Shown: piece after piece, positions 1 through 11,524 of the stretch | How the letters are laid out: each line of letters starts with the position of its first letter | Numbering within the stretch: the first letter of the stretch is position 1 | NCBI GenBank assembly: GCA_963966185.1 | Contig: CAWZYM010000301.1 | Coordinates: 495,001 to 559,000 of the forward strand | Origin: Rhabditoides inermis | Lineage: Eukaryota > Nematoda > Chromadorea > Rhabditida > Rhabditidae | Direction: 5' to 3' | DNA length: 64,000 nt | Notes under the pieces: generated by a model | Database searches by the model: none | Told to the model about the DNA's origin: nothing | The model's input: only the letters and a program-made list of their open reading frames with translations | Translations under genes and position numbers: made by a program

Positions 1-591
1 TGAACTGATTCCAAACTTTTTCAAACACTTCAGACTTAAAACTTAAAACTTGTGTTTTTTTAATTCTGTTGTTCTGGACTCAAGAAAATGTCAGTAACCC
101 AAAAACAGTCAGTAACCCTAGATGCAAAGGTTACTGGAGTTGTCGCGCATTTGGATTATCGATTGATATCGATCGATTTTCAACATCTATGTCAATATTA
201 GTTCAATTGTATGGTCCGAAAGACGAATGCCCTCTATGGATGAGAGCCCGAGAGCCCGGTTAGTAATACTGCATCCGTCCATTCGGCGCCAAACCAAAAA
301 CCAAAAAAGGAACACACATCAAAGAATTGAATAGTGATATGTATTAAAAATATATATTTTTGATAGTTTCCCGAAGAAGGGGCTAAGAAGTACGAACGAA
401 AACTTCGAATAACTTGAATATAAGAATTCGCTAATTCGAGTTGCCTTCTTTCGCCGTGTGCTGTGTTCCTGCGTGTTTCTCGTGTCATTTCTAGTGTCAT
501 CCATCCGCCGACCAGTCGATTCTCTTTTATTCGTGTTCAATTGTCGTTATGCCTGTCACACCCGTTACGTGAGTGTAACTGTTTCGTTCAG
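1..591. other. Upstream region of the first gene, no gene seen
   Basis: No coding region is supported here; the short open frames lack splice context and similarity. The notable element is at the right end: a pyrimidine-rich tract ending in AG at 590-591 directly abuts the ATG at 592, as expected for a trans-splice acceptor or the end of a 5' UTR intron. Confidence 0.5.
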
Positions 592-2832
592 ATGGCCGAG
601 TATGATGACGTGTCCGAGTCCGAGTCGGAGTACTCATCTACCGGAAGTGAACAGAGTGAGTGGGGAAGGAGGAAGTGGATGGTAGAGGGAGAGGGAGATA
701 GAGGGAAAGGGAGGGGGGAGATATGAAGGGAGAGAGAATGGGGAGAGGAGAGCAAGAGAGGGTTCGTTGAGGGAACGATGTATTCAAATGTGATGGGAGG
801 TTTGTTTCTTCAGTGCCCAGCACCTTCGACCAGCGCTGGCCGGATCGATTCTGCCTCGGTCTCTACTACCCCAATCAGAACGTGAGCAGATTATTTTGTT
901 TTTCCAACTATTGTTGCCTTTACTGTTGGTTACATGCCGGACGCATTTTCATATGCAGTGCTACATATGAAAATGAGCCATTCACCATTCACCGCGTGCA
1001 AAGAGAGCAGAGCGGTGCGAAAACGGTCAAAACGTCTAACTTATTTCGGATCTAGGGAACACAATAACATTTTCAGATGTTTGGATATGATATAGCAATT
1101 AGTTCATTAATGTACATAGTTCATTTCAAGCTGATTTCAAAAATATATAATGTTCATAGGGTTCATCGTTCACATTGCGCTCAAATTCCGCGCAGCGCGC
1201 GCGTCCGAGCGCGCGCTCACACAGGGAAAGTGCGACAGAGGGCGGCTAGATCAAAACACTTACGACGTCATCGATAGTTAAATTATGAATATATTCGTTT
1301 ATAATAACAGCGTCACGCTTTGTTCGATTGTAATCGATAAGTACTTGAAGGAAAACGTCTCTTACGACATCATTTTTCATTACTCATTTTGGGCAATGGC
1401 GGCTAGATCAAAGAAATATGACGTCATCATATCACTCTTTATCGAGGGTACATGATCCCATAAACAAAATATCGTTGAATTCAGCGCGAAAGGGCAAATA
1501 GTTATATGCTAATTAAAGCACATCATGTGTCCAGTGAGATTATGTTACATGATTCCGCCTCACTTTTCAAATCTCAGGTTGTGGTTCCTATTTCGGATCG
1601 ACAAAATTGTGATAAATTTGAATGACGGATTTCCATGTTTGTAGCCCTTATGGCTTCTCAAAATGCATGTTACATACTCGTACATGATCGATATCGATCG
1701 GAAACTGAAGTTATTGACGTTTTGTCGCGCGCCAAAAGCTTAAATTGAGGTGCTTCACAATCGCCCGCATTCGATTTGTAACCATAACCACTAGCTTTAT
1801 CGATATTATTCGATATCCGTTTTTTATGGTTATCATATGGCCTTACTAATACGAACATACCTCTATGCCTACTAAATCATACAATGTTGGATATGACATA
1901 TGGAACATGTTATCCTACTTTTTTCATCATTAAACTGTATTGCTATCGCATTTGTTTTGTACATTTGTTAGTTTCTCATTTGCGAAATTTGTGGAAAAAA
2001 AACTGTCAAAGTGCGTCAAAAGCGCGTGTATCGCAAGCTAGTCGAGAGCCAGTGTGCCAACTGTATTATCATAACGATTTCATTTTATTGAGATAACTTC
2101 GATTCGATAAAGAACAATGAGTGGATATGTAATAGTAATCCAATTTTAGTACGAGCTTCTGCAGAGACAATGTGAAGACTTCGATCCCAATGAGGTAATC
2201 ACATCACACCAACTCGTCCAATCATTCACCGATGCCTGTTCAGGAGTTCCGTCACATCTCTCATCATTCTTCCACTATCAGCACTCCGAGTGATTGGAAC
2301 AGTGACGTATCGTCATATGTGAGTGAAGTGAACCATTATCTTACTATCATTTTGCGGTTCAGTACAAATCAATAACCATGGAACTATTCAGGTCGACTTG
2401 TCGAGTGACGAGGAAGGGGAGAAGGAGAAGCCAGGACAGCTCCATGAAGACGGCCTCGAAGTCGACCTCGAGGTCCCCCCTGTCTCTCTCTCTCTCTCTC
2501 TCTCTCGCTCTCTCGGTCTCTCGCTCTCTCTTTCTCTTTCTCTCTCTCGCTCTCTCGCTCGCTCAGTTGTACTTGACTATTTATAACATTTCAGAACCAG
2601 CTGAAGTTGTCTGAAGAAGCGTCTCCGTCCACGCAAGCTCCGCCCACCGACATGAAGAACGGAAAGGATCCCCAGAAGGTGAGAAAGAGGGGAGAGAGAG
2701 AGAGAGAGAGAGAAATAAGTAAGATTATGGAGAAAATAGTGAAATGTTGCCTAGGAGTGGGAGTGGAACGCGGAGGAGGTTGGCGCCTGGTTCCTGTGCG
2801 AGGAGAAGCCGGTGGAGCAGGCGGAGGAGTAG
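592..2832 (+). CDS. Small acidic protein of unknown function, 7 exons
   Basis: I do not recognise this protein. Exons 592-655, 814-881, 2150-2194, 2244-2318, 2392-2472, 2595-2678 and 2755-2832 join in phase to 164 codons plus stop. The start was chosen because the ATG directly follows a pyrimidine-rich AG. The product begins with an acidic, serine-rich stretch (MAEYDDVSESESEYSS). A short aromatic segment follows (RWPDRFCLGLYYPNQN), then more acidic, Glu-rich sequence, and a Trp-containing C-terminus (EWEWNAEEVGAWFLCEE). There is no signal peptide, membrane segment or known catalytic motif. Exon coding potential and consistent GTGAGT/CAG junctions support a real gene; the function is open. Intron 2 is 1.27 kb, while the others are mostly under 160 bp. 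The next gene, on the same strand, starts 962 bp downstream. Confidence 0.72.
882..2149. other. Intron 2 of the first gene, with a local direct repeat
   Basis: No exon is evident. A motif beginning GGCGGCTAGATCAAA and continuing to a nearby GACGTCAT occurs twice, near 1240 and 1399, in the same orientation about 159 bp apart. A dispersed repeat is likely, but no complete element could be bounded. Confidence 0.4.
2480..2556. repeat. (CT)n microsatellite in intron 5 of the first gene
   Basis: CT-rich simple repeat with interruptions, directly visible. It generates spurious Ser/Leu-rich open frames that are not genes. Confidence 0.9.
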
Positions 2833-3794
2833 GAGTAGTTTCCGGCCACTGTCTTCAATACATGTAATTATTCTCGTGACTAAATGGTTTTTGTTACATG
2901 TTTGTTTCTCGTTGCCTCGGAGTACGTTTGGAGCGGGTCCAATTGGTATTTGGTATGTCGAAATTGGAGAACATGAGTGGTGAACATTGCGGCGATAGCG
3001 CAATGGTATCTCGTGTGCGGCCTGGGTTATGAGAACAGTAGGAAGGAGGTTCTCATTGAAGGAGCTGATCATGCGGGAACTGCTCCTGCGTCAGCTGCTC
3101 CGGAAAGAATTGCTCAGAAATTGCTCAATTCCAATATCAATATTCAGCTATTCGCAGTTTCACTTCAAGAGATGAACTGAGACATGCTTGGCTTAGTTTT
3201 CGCACTGAGCATATGACCTGACAGGATCACTCAGGTTAAATGCAAAACTGTCAGGCATCCGGACGAAAGTTCCGTCCCCGCCCCCGCCCCGGAGACACGC
3301 GTTGTCTGAGTGAATACGAGTCCATGGATGGGCAGAAACAGTGAAGTGTGGATTTCGATTTGGGTTTTGACAGGAAAATATTTGATTTGATGTTTCTCTT
3401 TAGGGGTATGCTAGGATTATAAATTAAAATTCCTTCTGAATTACGGTAGTGATCTTCGAAGCTCTCAGGCACGCAAAAGTGAACGCACATGCGCGATTGG
3501 TGTGTTTGCACGTACCGATCGATGTGCGTGGCCAAATACGCGTGCGTTTGACAATTCTCCTTGGCAACGGTGATTGTTGTTGTTTATTTGATTGTTTTGA
3601 TGTTGTTATTTTGTGTTTACAATGTTGTCATTACATATGAAGTCGATAATCGTGTTGATGGAACTGTTGTTTTCAGAAGCTGCATTCATTTTTCTCGGCT
3701 TTGTCGAATTTTCACGTACGATGCTGTGGTGTGATTGATATTTTGTTGTTGCATTTCATTTAACACTGTGATTTTTTGTTTTCCAGACCGGGTC
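2833..3794. other. Intergenic region between the first gene and the NDUFB6-like gene
   Basis: No gene is supported. A weak tRNA-like A-box (TAGCGCAATGG) occurs near 2995, but no full cloverleaf can be built. A pyrimidine-rich AG at 3786 lies a few bases before the ATG at 3795 and is a candidate trans-splice acceptor. Confidence 0.4.
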
Positions 3795-4758
3795 ATGGGT
3801 AACCAGTACGTGAAGCCGGAGCGGCTGGGCAACTCGCCGTACACGCGGTCTGGTCTGGCGCCGCCTCCGCTCGCCAAGAAGAGCGGCTCGGACAAGCCGT
3901 CGCACCGCATCAACGACCCGATGAGCCTCGAGCTGCACATGGCTGACGAGCGCGTCCGCGCCGCTGGCCTCTCCCCCGCCGAGCGCGAGTGGCGCGCCAA
4001 GTGGCTCCACGTAAGTTTCATTTTATTCATTCGAATTGTTTTAATTGTATTTCTTTAGTAACTATAATATGAACGTGTTGTACAGGACCAGCACCTGCAC
4101 GCTGACGAGCCGATCACTGTGGACGCTGTGCACCGCCAGCTGAACCCGATCCGTGTGCTCTACCGCACCCCGTGGGACAAGCTCTACCTCCACTTCCTCA
4201 AGCCCACCCTCGGCGTCTACTACGGTTAGTTTACTCCTACTAGTTGTCGTTTATTTCTAGTTTCTCAAGTGTTTAATGTTACGTAAAAATGTGCATTATA
4301 TATATGATTTTTTGTACTACATGAAATATAGGTACCGCCGCTCGTGTCACCATCCCCAAGGTTCTGATGGCGTTTGTGACTATCCAGGCCGCCTACTACT
4401 ATTGGAAGTACGAGGTCAAGGTGGGTAATGTTTGTAATAGTGAGTTTTGCTCGTAATTTTAATATACTCAAAATTATATTGCAGGACTGGGCTCACCTTC
4501 GTGGAATCGAGACTATGCCGCAGAAGGAGGTGCTCATCAAGGCCAAGGCGCGTTTTGTTGATTACTATAGTTTTTCATATTTTTCTTGTCGTTGTGTTGT
4601 TTGTGGTGCAATGGTGTTGTGTTCAGGAGATCGAGAAGAACTACCCTGGTCTCCAGGCTCAGGGTCTTCCCGACCCGGCCAAGTACAACTACCTGACGCC
4701 GACGTTCGAGAAGAGGACTGCTCTGCTGGACGTCGGACAGACGAACCGTCCCTGGTAG
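3795..4758 (+). CDS. NDUFB6: NADH:ubiquinone oxidoreductase subunit B6-like (complex I)
   Basis: Accessory subunit of mitochondrial respiratory complex I, membrane arm, inner membrane. Exons 3795-4010, 4086-4224, 4332-4420, 4485-4547 and 4627-4758 join in phase to 212 residues. Family features visible in order: an Arg/Trp segment (EREWRAKWLHDQHL) corresponding to the RRRWLKDQEL region of animal NDUFB6; a hydrophobic membrane span followed by YYYWKYEV (compare HYYMKYHV); then a Met-Pro segment (IETMPQKEVL). It is longer than the roughly 130-residue mammalian subunit, with extra residues at both ends. Base composition is GC-rich compared with the surrounding introns, as expected for a highly expressed gene. 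The fourth intron only fits with a GC donor (AAG|GC at 4547/4548). The coiled-coil gene follows after 309 bp. Confidence 0.85.
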
Positions 4759-5067
4759 AGATCCTAGTACTACTAGATCCCATCTAGTATACTGGTACGA
4801 GTCGTAGAGAGTTCTAGCGCCCCCACCATGCACCCGTGCACTCGTTTCCTATGATGTTGTATATTTTTATTGATTAGGTCAAACGAGTAAATAATTTCTA
4901 TAATATCATGTTGTTTGGTTTGTAAGTGACTGATGCGTTGCCTGTGTGCGCTTGAATACTTGCTCACTGGCTGTGTTGTCGATGGCGTGCTTGTGGACTG
5001 ACAACGTGTGATTGCAGGATGCGGTGATTAGGAAAACCGAATAGAGTAGCACTAGACACCACATACC

Positions 5068-8000
5068 ATGGCATTTGCCCCTCCCAACCAGCAGGTGCGT
5101 TTATTCATACGTTTTCCCACATTTAGTTTACAAACTATTTCTGACCACGTAATCGTCACACTAATATGAAAAGTATTAGATTTCATCCTTTTTTGAAATA
5201 GGGCCGATAGTTTAACATGTGTTTGTTATGGTGAGTGTGTGGTTGTAGGAGGCTCGAACGGAGGCGGAGGCGATGCTCTCTCGGGCAGTGTACCGGGTGC
5301 TGGCTGCCCCGCAGTGGAGTGACGGAGGGGTGGGCAGAGGCACAGCACCACACAGGGGGCCGGGCAGTGTCGACAAGACGAGCACACACGCGGTGAGGCG
5401 CGACAAGCATCCCATCACGCATCCTCGTGCTGTCAGATGCGTGCCGACGACCGCGTGCAGCTGCGGTTGGTGGCCGAGCAGCTGGTGCGTCGAGTGAACC
5501 GGCGGGTGGACAGACAGAGGGAGGATGAGCGACACAGGGACGGGCAGGAGGCGGAGCGACGGCTGGCCGAGCTGCGCGCGGAGTGGGCCGCCGAGAGGGA
5601 GGCCGCGAGAAGAGAGGTGAGTGCATGCCACAGAGGCACAGGCTGCGGGCATGCATGCACTGTCAACTGTCTCCATATTGGAGTGGTCGTATCTCGACTT
5701 CAGTTGGACCGCGACCGCCAACGTCTCGAGCAGCAGTACGCGGAGAAGGAGCGCGGCATGCGACACCAATACGACTTGCGTATGACGGTGAGGAGGCGGG
5801 GCCGGAGCTGAACATAATGAAATTAGAAATCACGTGAAAAAATGTTTCAGGACAAGGAGGCTTCTCTGTCTCTGGAGCGTCGCCGTTTGGAGAGCAGACT
5901 GGCTGAGCTGATGATGAACAAGGAACAGTTGGACAGGGTGCGCGACGAGTTCAAGAGGTAGGGGGGGGGGGGTAACCAGGGTTCTCATAAAATATAGGTG
6001 TAAAAGTTATTATAAAGTTAAAACAGTATGTTTGTTTTGAGGAAGATGTGCGTGGAGCTTGAGTGGGCGCAGCAGGAACGGGCACGATTGGCACTCATGG
6101 AAGCAGAGCTGGTGGACAGGGCAGACAAGGAGGTGCGGGCAGATGAGAGAGGAACGGGAAATGATTGTGAGTGTTGAGACTCGTGAAGCGACGGCCGACC
6201 TGACGGAGCGCCTGGTGCGAATGGAGCAGCGACTGGAGGAGGAGAAGAAGGGGCGGGAAGCGGCGGAGAGGGAGAGGGACGAGTGGCGGGAGAGGGCGAG
6301 GCAGGGCGAGGGGTGGAAGGAGGAGGGACAGGAGGCCAGGGCGCGCCACGCAAGCACTCTCGACATGCTCAAGCAGGCAGAGGAGAGACTCGCCAGGTGG
6401 GCAGTCGGGGGTATAGGAGTAGGAGTATGGACGATGTGTTGCAGTCAATGGGACTATGCCGAGTTGAAAGAGGAGGTGGCTGGTCTGCGCTCGGAGAGAC
6501 TCGAATGGAGGCGGCACAGCGAGGCAGCTGTGCACAGAGAGGTGGGCACACCATACACATACTGGATACCACTCATCGAGCTGGGAGAACAAGTGTATGT
6601 GTTTAGATGGAGCGCGAGCGTGCCCGTCGTGGACTGGAACAGCAGGCTGAGAAGGAGAGGGAGAGGGAACTCAAGATGATCATGGCTGTTATGGTGAGCG
6701 CGTTCATACATAAAGTCCTCTGCTCTTTGGTACAATTCGCTGTTTGCGCGAGACCAGTGCAAAGTATATATGATGGCGCGCGAATGGCGCGGGTTTATTC
6801 GAACTGGAACGATGGCGGGATCGAACTTTATTGTGATCGGTTATTGATATTCATTTTCAGAGTGACAAGCTTCGCGCGCTCACATCTGAGCGGAACTATC
6901 TGCGAGAGGAGTTGAAAGAGGAGAGGAAACGACAGTGGAGAGGGGCGGAGAAAGAGGAACGAGAAGGGGGGAAGTGGAGCAGGAGCTGCGAGAAGGCGAC
7001 GAGAGGAGGAGAGGGAGGGAAGGGCGGTCGGCGCTGGTCGCTGTCTTCTTCCGAGAGCGGTAGTTCGGCAGGGTCGAGTAGGAGCGGCGAGGATAGCGAC
7101 ATTCGACAGATACGCGACAGGATGAAAACGCTCAATGCAATGGCAAAGGTCGGTAGTTTGTGTTGTGATAAACGATTTGCTTTCATTTTAGGAGCTGGAT
7201 TCGCACGTGGAGCAGTTGAGTATCCACGTGCCGCGAGTGGGTGGAACGGAGGATGAGATGGAGGGACTGGACAGGTGGTGCAAGTGAGTCGAGGCGTCGT
7301 GGGTGGTCTCATGTCATGGCGATTCGAATCTAGGAAGTGCTAAAGGACACGTGCGTGTTGCTGTTTTTGTTGCAATTCCAATTGTGTCAAAGTATAGTAA
7401 TACGATTTTGCGGAAACTTTATGTGGTGTTTAAATGAGTTGAGTTAGATTTGCATGACTGTCTCTTTCAGGTCTCGCCGTAAACCTTCCTCGGCCGTGCG
7501 GAGAGAGGTTGAGGAGGAAGAGAAGGAGAGGAGTCGACTGGAGCAGAGTGCTGTGGAGGAGGAATTGAGAGAGGCACAGAGGAGAGTGGCTGACGCGAGG
7601 AGGCGACACACTGAGTGGGAGACGGAGCAGCGGGCGGAGAAGGAGGTGGAGCAGCGACAGGAGAGGAGGCGGAGCAGTGCGAGGCAGCTGTGGGCAGAGG
7701 AGAAGGAGGTTGTGGAGGAGCGGGAGAGAAGACGCGGCAGCAGTGCAGAGGTGAGTTGTGTCAGTTGTGTGTACGTGTGGCTGTTGATGCGCCTCCTATT
7801 GTATGCACACGCCGGTTTGTAGCCATTCAGTTGCCTACATCACATTGTATTCTTGTTATTGTTGCTATTTTAAGTATCACTCGGCCAAAGCGTCTCCCAA
7901 CTCGTCTCCCGTGAAGTCTCCAAAGAAGATGGTTGCCGAACCGGTCGCTGTGGCTCCGCCCCCGCAAGCCCCGCCTTCTCGAACGGCGGAGGAGGAATTC

Positions 8001-8429
8001 GCTGAGAGGATGCGAAGGAGAGCCGAGGAGAGAGAGCAGAGAATGGTGGGTGATTCTGGAGAATTTGCGTATTCATCTGTATCAATAGGTCCCTGTGGCG
8101 ACATCGACTCCGAAAAAGTCACCGTCGAGAAAAGAGTCTGTGGAAGAGGAGAAGAAGAAGGAGGAGGAGGGCGGGATGTTCGAGGGAGTGGATCCGGTGA
8201 TGGCCAAGTATATGGAGATGGTGATGAAGCAGAGGGGGGAGAAGAAAGAGGAGGTGGGTGGAGAGGAGAGGGGGGAGGAGGTTGTGATGGTGATGTTCAG
8301 GCAACAGTTCCGTCGTCGACAGCTGTACAAACGAGACAAGAGGAGGCGTCATCGGATGAAGTGGAGTCTGTGGGTGAGATCGCAGTAATGGACAAGCCAG
8401 GCGACTCGGACGACGATATTCAGTGGTAG
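5068..8429 (+). CDS. Long coiled-coil protein resembling OFD1 (centriole/basal body)
   Basis: A 719-residue, highly charged Arg/Glu-rich coiled-coil protein. Exons 5068-5094, 5249-5392, 5437-5616, 5704-5787, 5851-5957, 6042-6132, 6179-6396, 6445-6541, 6607-6693, 6861-7148, 7192-7283, 7471-7750, 7875-8045, 8089-8253 and 8301-8429 close in phase. Three patches resemble vertebrate OFD1: EDSDIRQIRDRM in a Ser-rich linker before a helical segment; PVMAKYMEMVMKQ near the C-terminus (OFD1 has a PLEKYMKIIQQ-like segment); and an acidic C-terminal end DSDDDIQW (OFD1 ends DDSW). OFD1 caps centrioles and is needed for cilia. The N-terminal LisH domain of vertebrate OFD1 is not evident, and charged coiled coils align by chance, so the identity is tentative. 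Two introns use GAG acceptors (6041, 6178) and one uses AAG (7874). Confidence 0.75.
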
Positions 8430-8799
8430 ATCGGACCGCTCATCTACCATTTACTCTCTCGTAGTTTACATCTCATGTTTTTAATACAGATTTGCAGTGT
8501 CACTTTGGACCACGTTTCTGTCACTTGGAAAGTTTTCGCGTGTCCTTGTTTGTAAATTTATATATCCCATCTTACATTTTTGATCTCGTTTCTAGTCTTT
8601 CCATTCCATTCCCATCTAGTCAATCTGTTACTGATAATTTGTGCTCTGTGCCGAGATAAAGTTGTTTGTTGCGAAATGGTGTGGTGTCAGTGTGCCAAAA
8701 CGGCGAGAAAACAATTTCTGTTTTGTGCGATACCTTTCGGCGGCTATTCCAAAGGTGTTCTTTTGTTGACTGATATCGGTAGTTGTTTAGAATGTCGAA

Positions 8800-11479
8800 A
8801 TGATGCGGTGGCGTGTTCTGAAGATTGTGGGATGGATCGCCGCGACGGCGCTTGTCTACCTGTTCATTAAATCAGGTGAGTATTGATTGATATTGATTGG
8901 TGGTGGTATGGATGATGTGCAGGCAACGACGCGGAGCTTGGCGGGCCGACTGTGCTGGTGGGAGAACCAAACGAGGACGGACTGAGGTGCTGAAATATTG
9001 TTATAATTTAATTGACAATATAAGTCGGTATCATTTGTGTTTTTCGAGCGTTTTGAACACTTCGTTTTATTGACCGAAATCGGTAAGTACGCGATGAAAA
9101 TTAAGTTCCATAAAAAATTGTATTGCACATTATTGTCAAATCATTGCATTCTAACAAAAATGCGAAGAAAATTTAGCACATTCTATAAGATAGACAATTT
9201 TGCATTCTGGAAAACATGTATTGCGAATTTCGTGATGCAAAAGTTTTTCGAAAAATATGAATGCCGATAAAATCTGCTGCACAAGATCGGCGAATTTGGC
9301 GACGGCAGAATTCGCTGATCTTTCGTTGACTCTATTTCAGCGAATTTAGCGACGGCAGAATTTGCTGAACTTTTGTTCCTACATTTCCGCGAATATGGCG
9401 AGGGCAGAATACGCTGAACTCCAGTGAACAAAAATTCTGCCACCGAGAGGAATCGAACCGGCGTCCCCCGTTCACCAACCGTCCATCTTACCAATATACC
9501 ACCTCCGCTCTCTCTCAGACGCTGTGAACTGGAGAATGTGTGCGCGAACATCTATGTAATTGCGAACATCTGTTTAGCTATTCGCATTCCAAAAGGAAGA
9601 ACACAGTTCTCGCTGTTGCTGGTATATTTATAACTTAGATGTTTTTATATACCATCAACAGTCGTTTGCATACTTCTTTTTGAAAATCATGATGGCGCAT
9701 GTTTCACAACGTTTTAGAATCTCTGCGAACGAGCTGCCATGGTGTATTGGTAACATTCACGCTTCGTGATCGAGGGACGACGGTTCGATCCCCCTCACCG
9801 GCCAAACTTTTGTGAAAGCGAATTTGATCCGTCTCTGTTCAGCGAATTTGGCCATCGCTAAATTCGCGGAAAACACACAAAGATCAGCGAATTCTGCCGT
9901 CGCTAAATTCGCCGAAACCATGCCAAGGAAGTTCCTCGAATTCTGTCATCGCAATATTTGCAGATTTGAAAAAGAAGTTTTTTCTTTGCCCGCGAATGTT
10001 TTGATAATATTTTGACAACACAAATTCCCCATCCGAATTTCGCCGATCACATCGTTTTGTTAGGCATGTTTTGAAATCTGCTACAATGCTGTAGAGGGCG
10101 ATGAAAGGTCCCGGATAAGGTTGAAAGTAGCACTGTAGCGATACTCTCGAAAATCACAAATGATACCGACTTATATGCATGAGAGTTTAGTCATCGTTTG
10201 CGAGAGAGACATTATGCGATAGATATGGTGCGATAGGTACGAAAAATACAAACAGTTGCAAATTTGTGTTTTATCGTTTGACTGTAACAGTATGTGAAGT
10301 ATACCATATCTCGAAGCCTCTAAAAACACAAGACCAATATGAGATGTGTGAAGATGTTCTCCTCTTCAACCTTCCCTCCTCAGATCGCTGTGTCAGTACC
10401 TGGAGGACCCAGTGCAGGGAGTGGAGGGGCGGGGCGTCGATGCGAAGACATGGCGGCTGCGCGGACTCGCCATCACCTTCCGACACGGAGAAAGGTGCGA
10501 GCGTTCTGCCTCGCAAGCCGACCTGATCTCACATGGATACATGTGATGATGAGTGATGATGAGGATGCATCATGTGTTCAGATCTCCTATTCTCACGGAT
10601 GGCGGAGTGACTGACTGCACCCCGTTCAGGGACGTCGACAGGAAGACATTCGAGGTGTACACAAGGTGGGCGAGCTGGGGGTTATCGACTGAGTGATCGA
10701 TTGATTACAGGCTGATCGAGTCGGATGATTTTGCCTATTTCCTCAAGGTAGACCCGCGATTCGAGGAGCTCGGATTTCAGCGAGTGCCGGAGAGGTGAGT
10801 GGGAGAAGGGAGGAAAAGAGAGAGAGAGAGAGGGGGGGGGGTTGCTCTGTGATTAGTCTATGGAAATAGAAGGTTCACTCCTATCCAGGTGTGCTATATC
10901 GATTATGTTTGTTCTTGTCAGGTCACTTTGTGGTGGCGGGAAGTTGACAGCGGAGGGGGCTCTGCAGCACTCTCGCCTCGGCACATACATGCACAGGAGA
11001 TACGCCCCCAGCAGTCTGTTCGCAGCCGGTGAGTGCGAGTGGCTGCTCACCCTGGGAGACTGTCTGTTGCAGACGCGCACGTGAATCTCTCGGTGGCCGC
11101 CTCGCCGTACGAGAGAACCATGCAGTCGGCAGTCGCCTTCCTCTCCGGCTTCGTCTATCCCACCAGGGCACAGTTCCCACAAGTATACCTCAAGGTAAGC
11201 ACCAAGCTGTTGACTTGAAACGTAGAAGTACGTTTATTCTAGCACTCGCCGACTACGTTCTTTTGCATGGACGCGTGTGAGTGCGCAGAGGGAAAGGCGA
11301 TGCGGAGACGATATGAGAAGGTGAGAGGGGGAGAAGGAAGGGAGAGAGAGGATATATTGCAGGAACACGTCGAGTACTTTCTCACCCGCTCTCCCGCCTC
11401 TCTTCGCGAGACAGTGGGCAGACTGATTGATGGAGTGGCGGTGATGAGAGACCATCACATGAAGGACCCATTAGAGGCG

Positions 11480-11524
<45 letters not shown>

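Noticed and set aside
5183..7312. Long minus-strand open frames rich in Ser/Pro/Arg
   Set aside because: Antisense shadows of the Arg/Glu-rich coiled-coil exons; no splice or homology support.
9435..9802. Two candidate functional tRNA genes
   Set aside because: A- and B-boxes are good, but acceptor stems do not pair and the anticodon arms are irregular; called tRNA-derived repeats instead.
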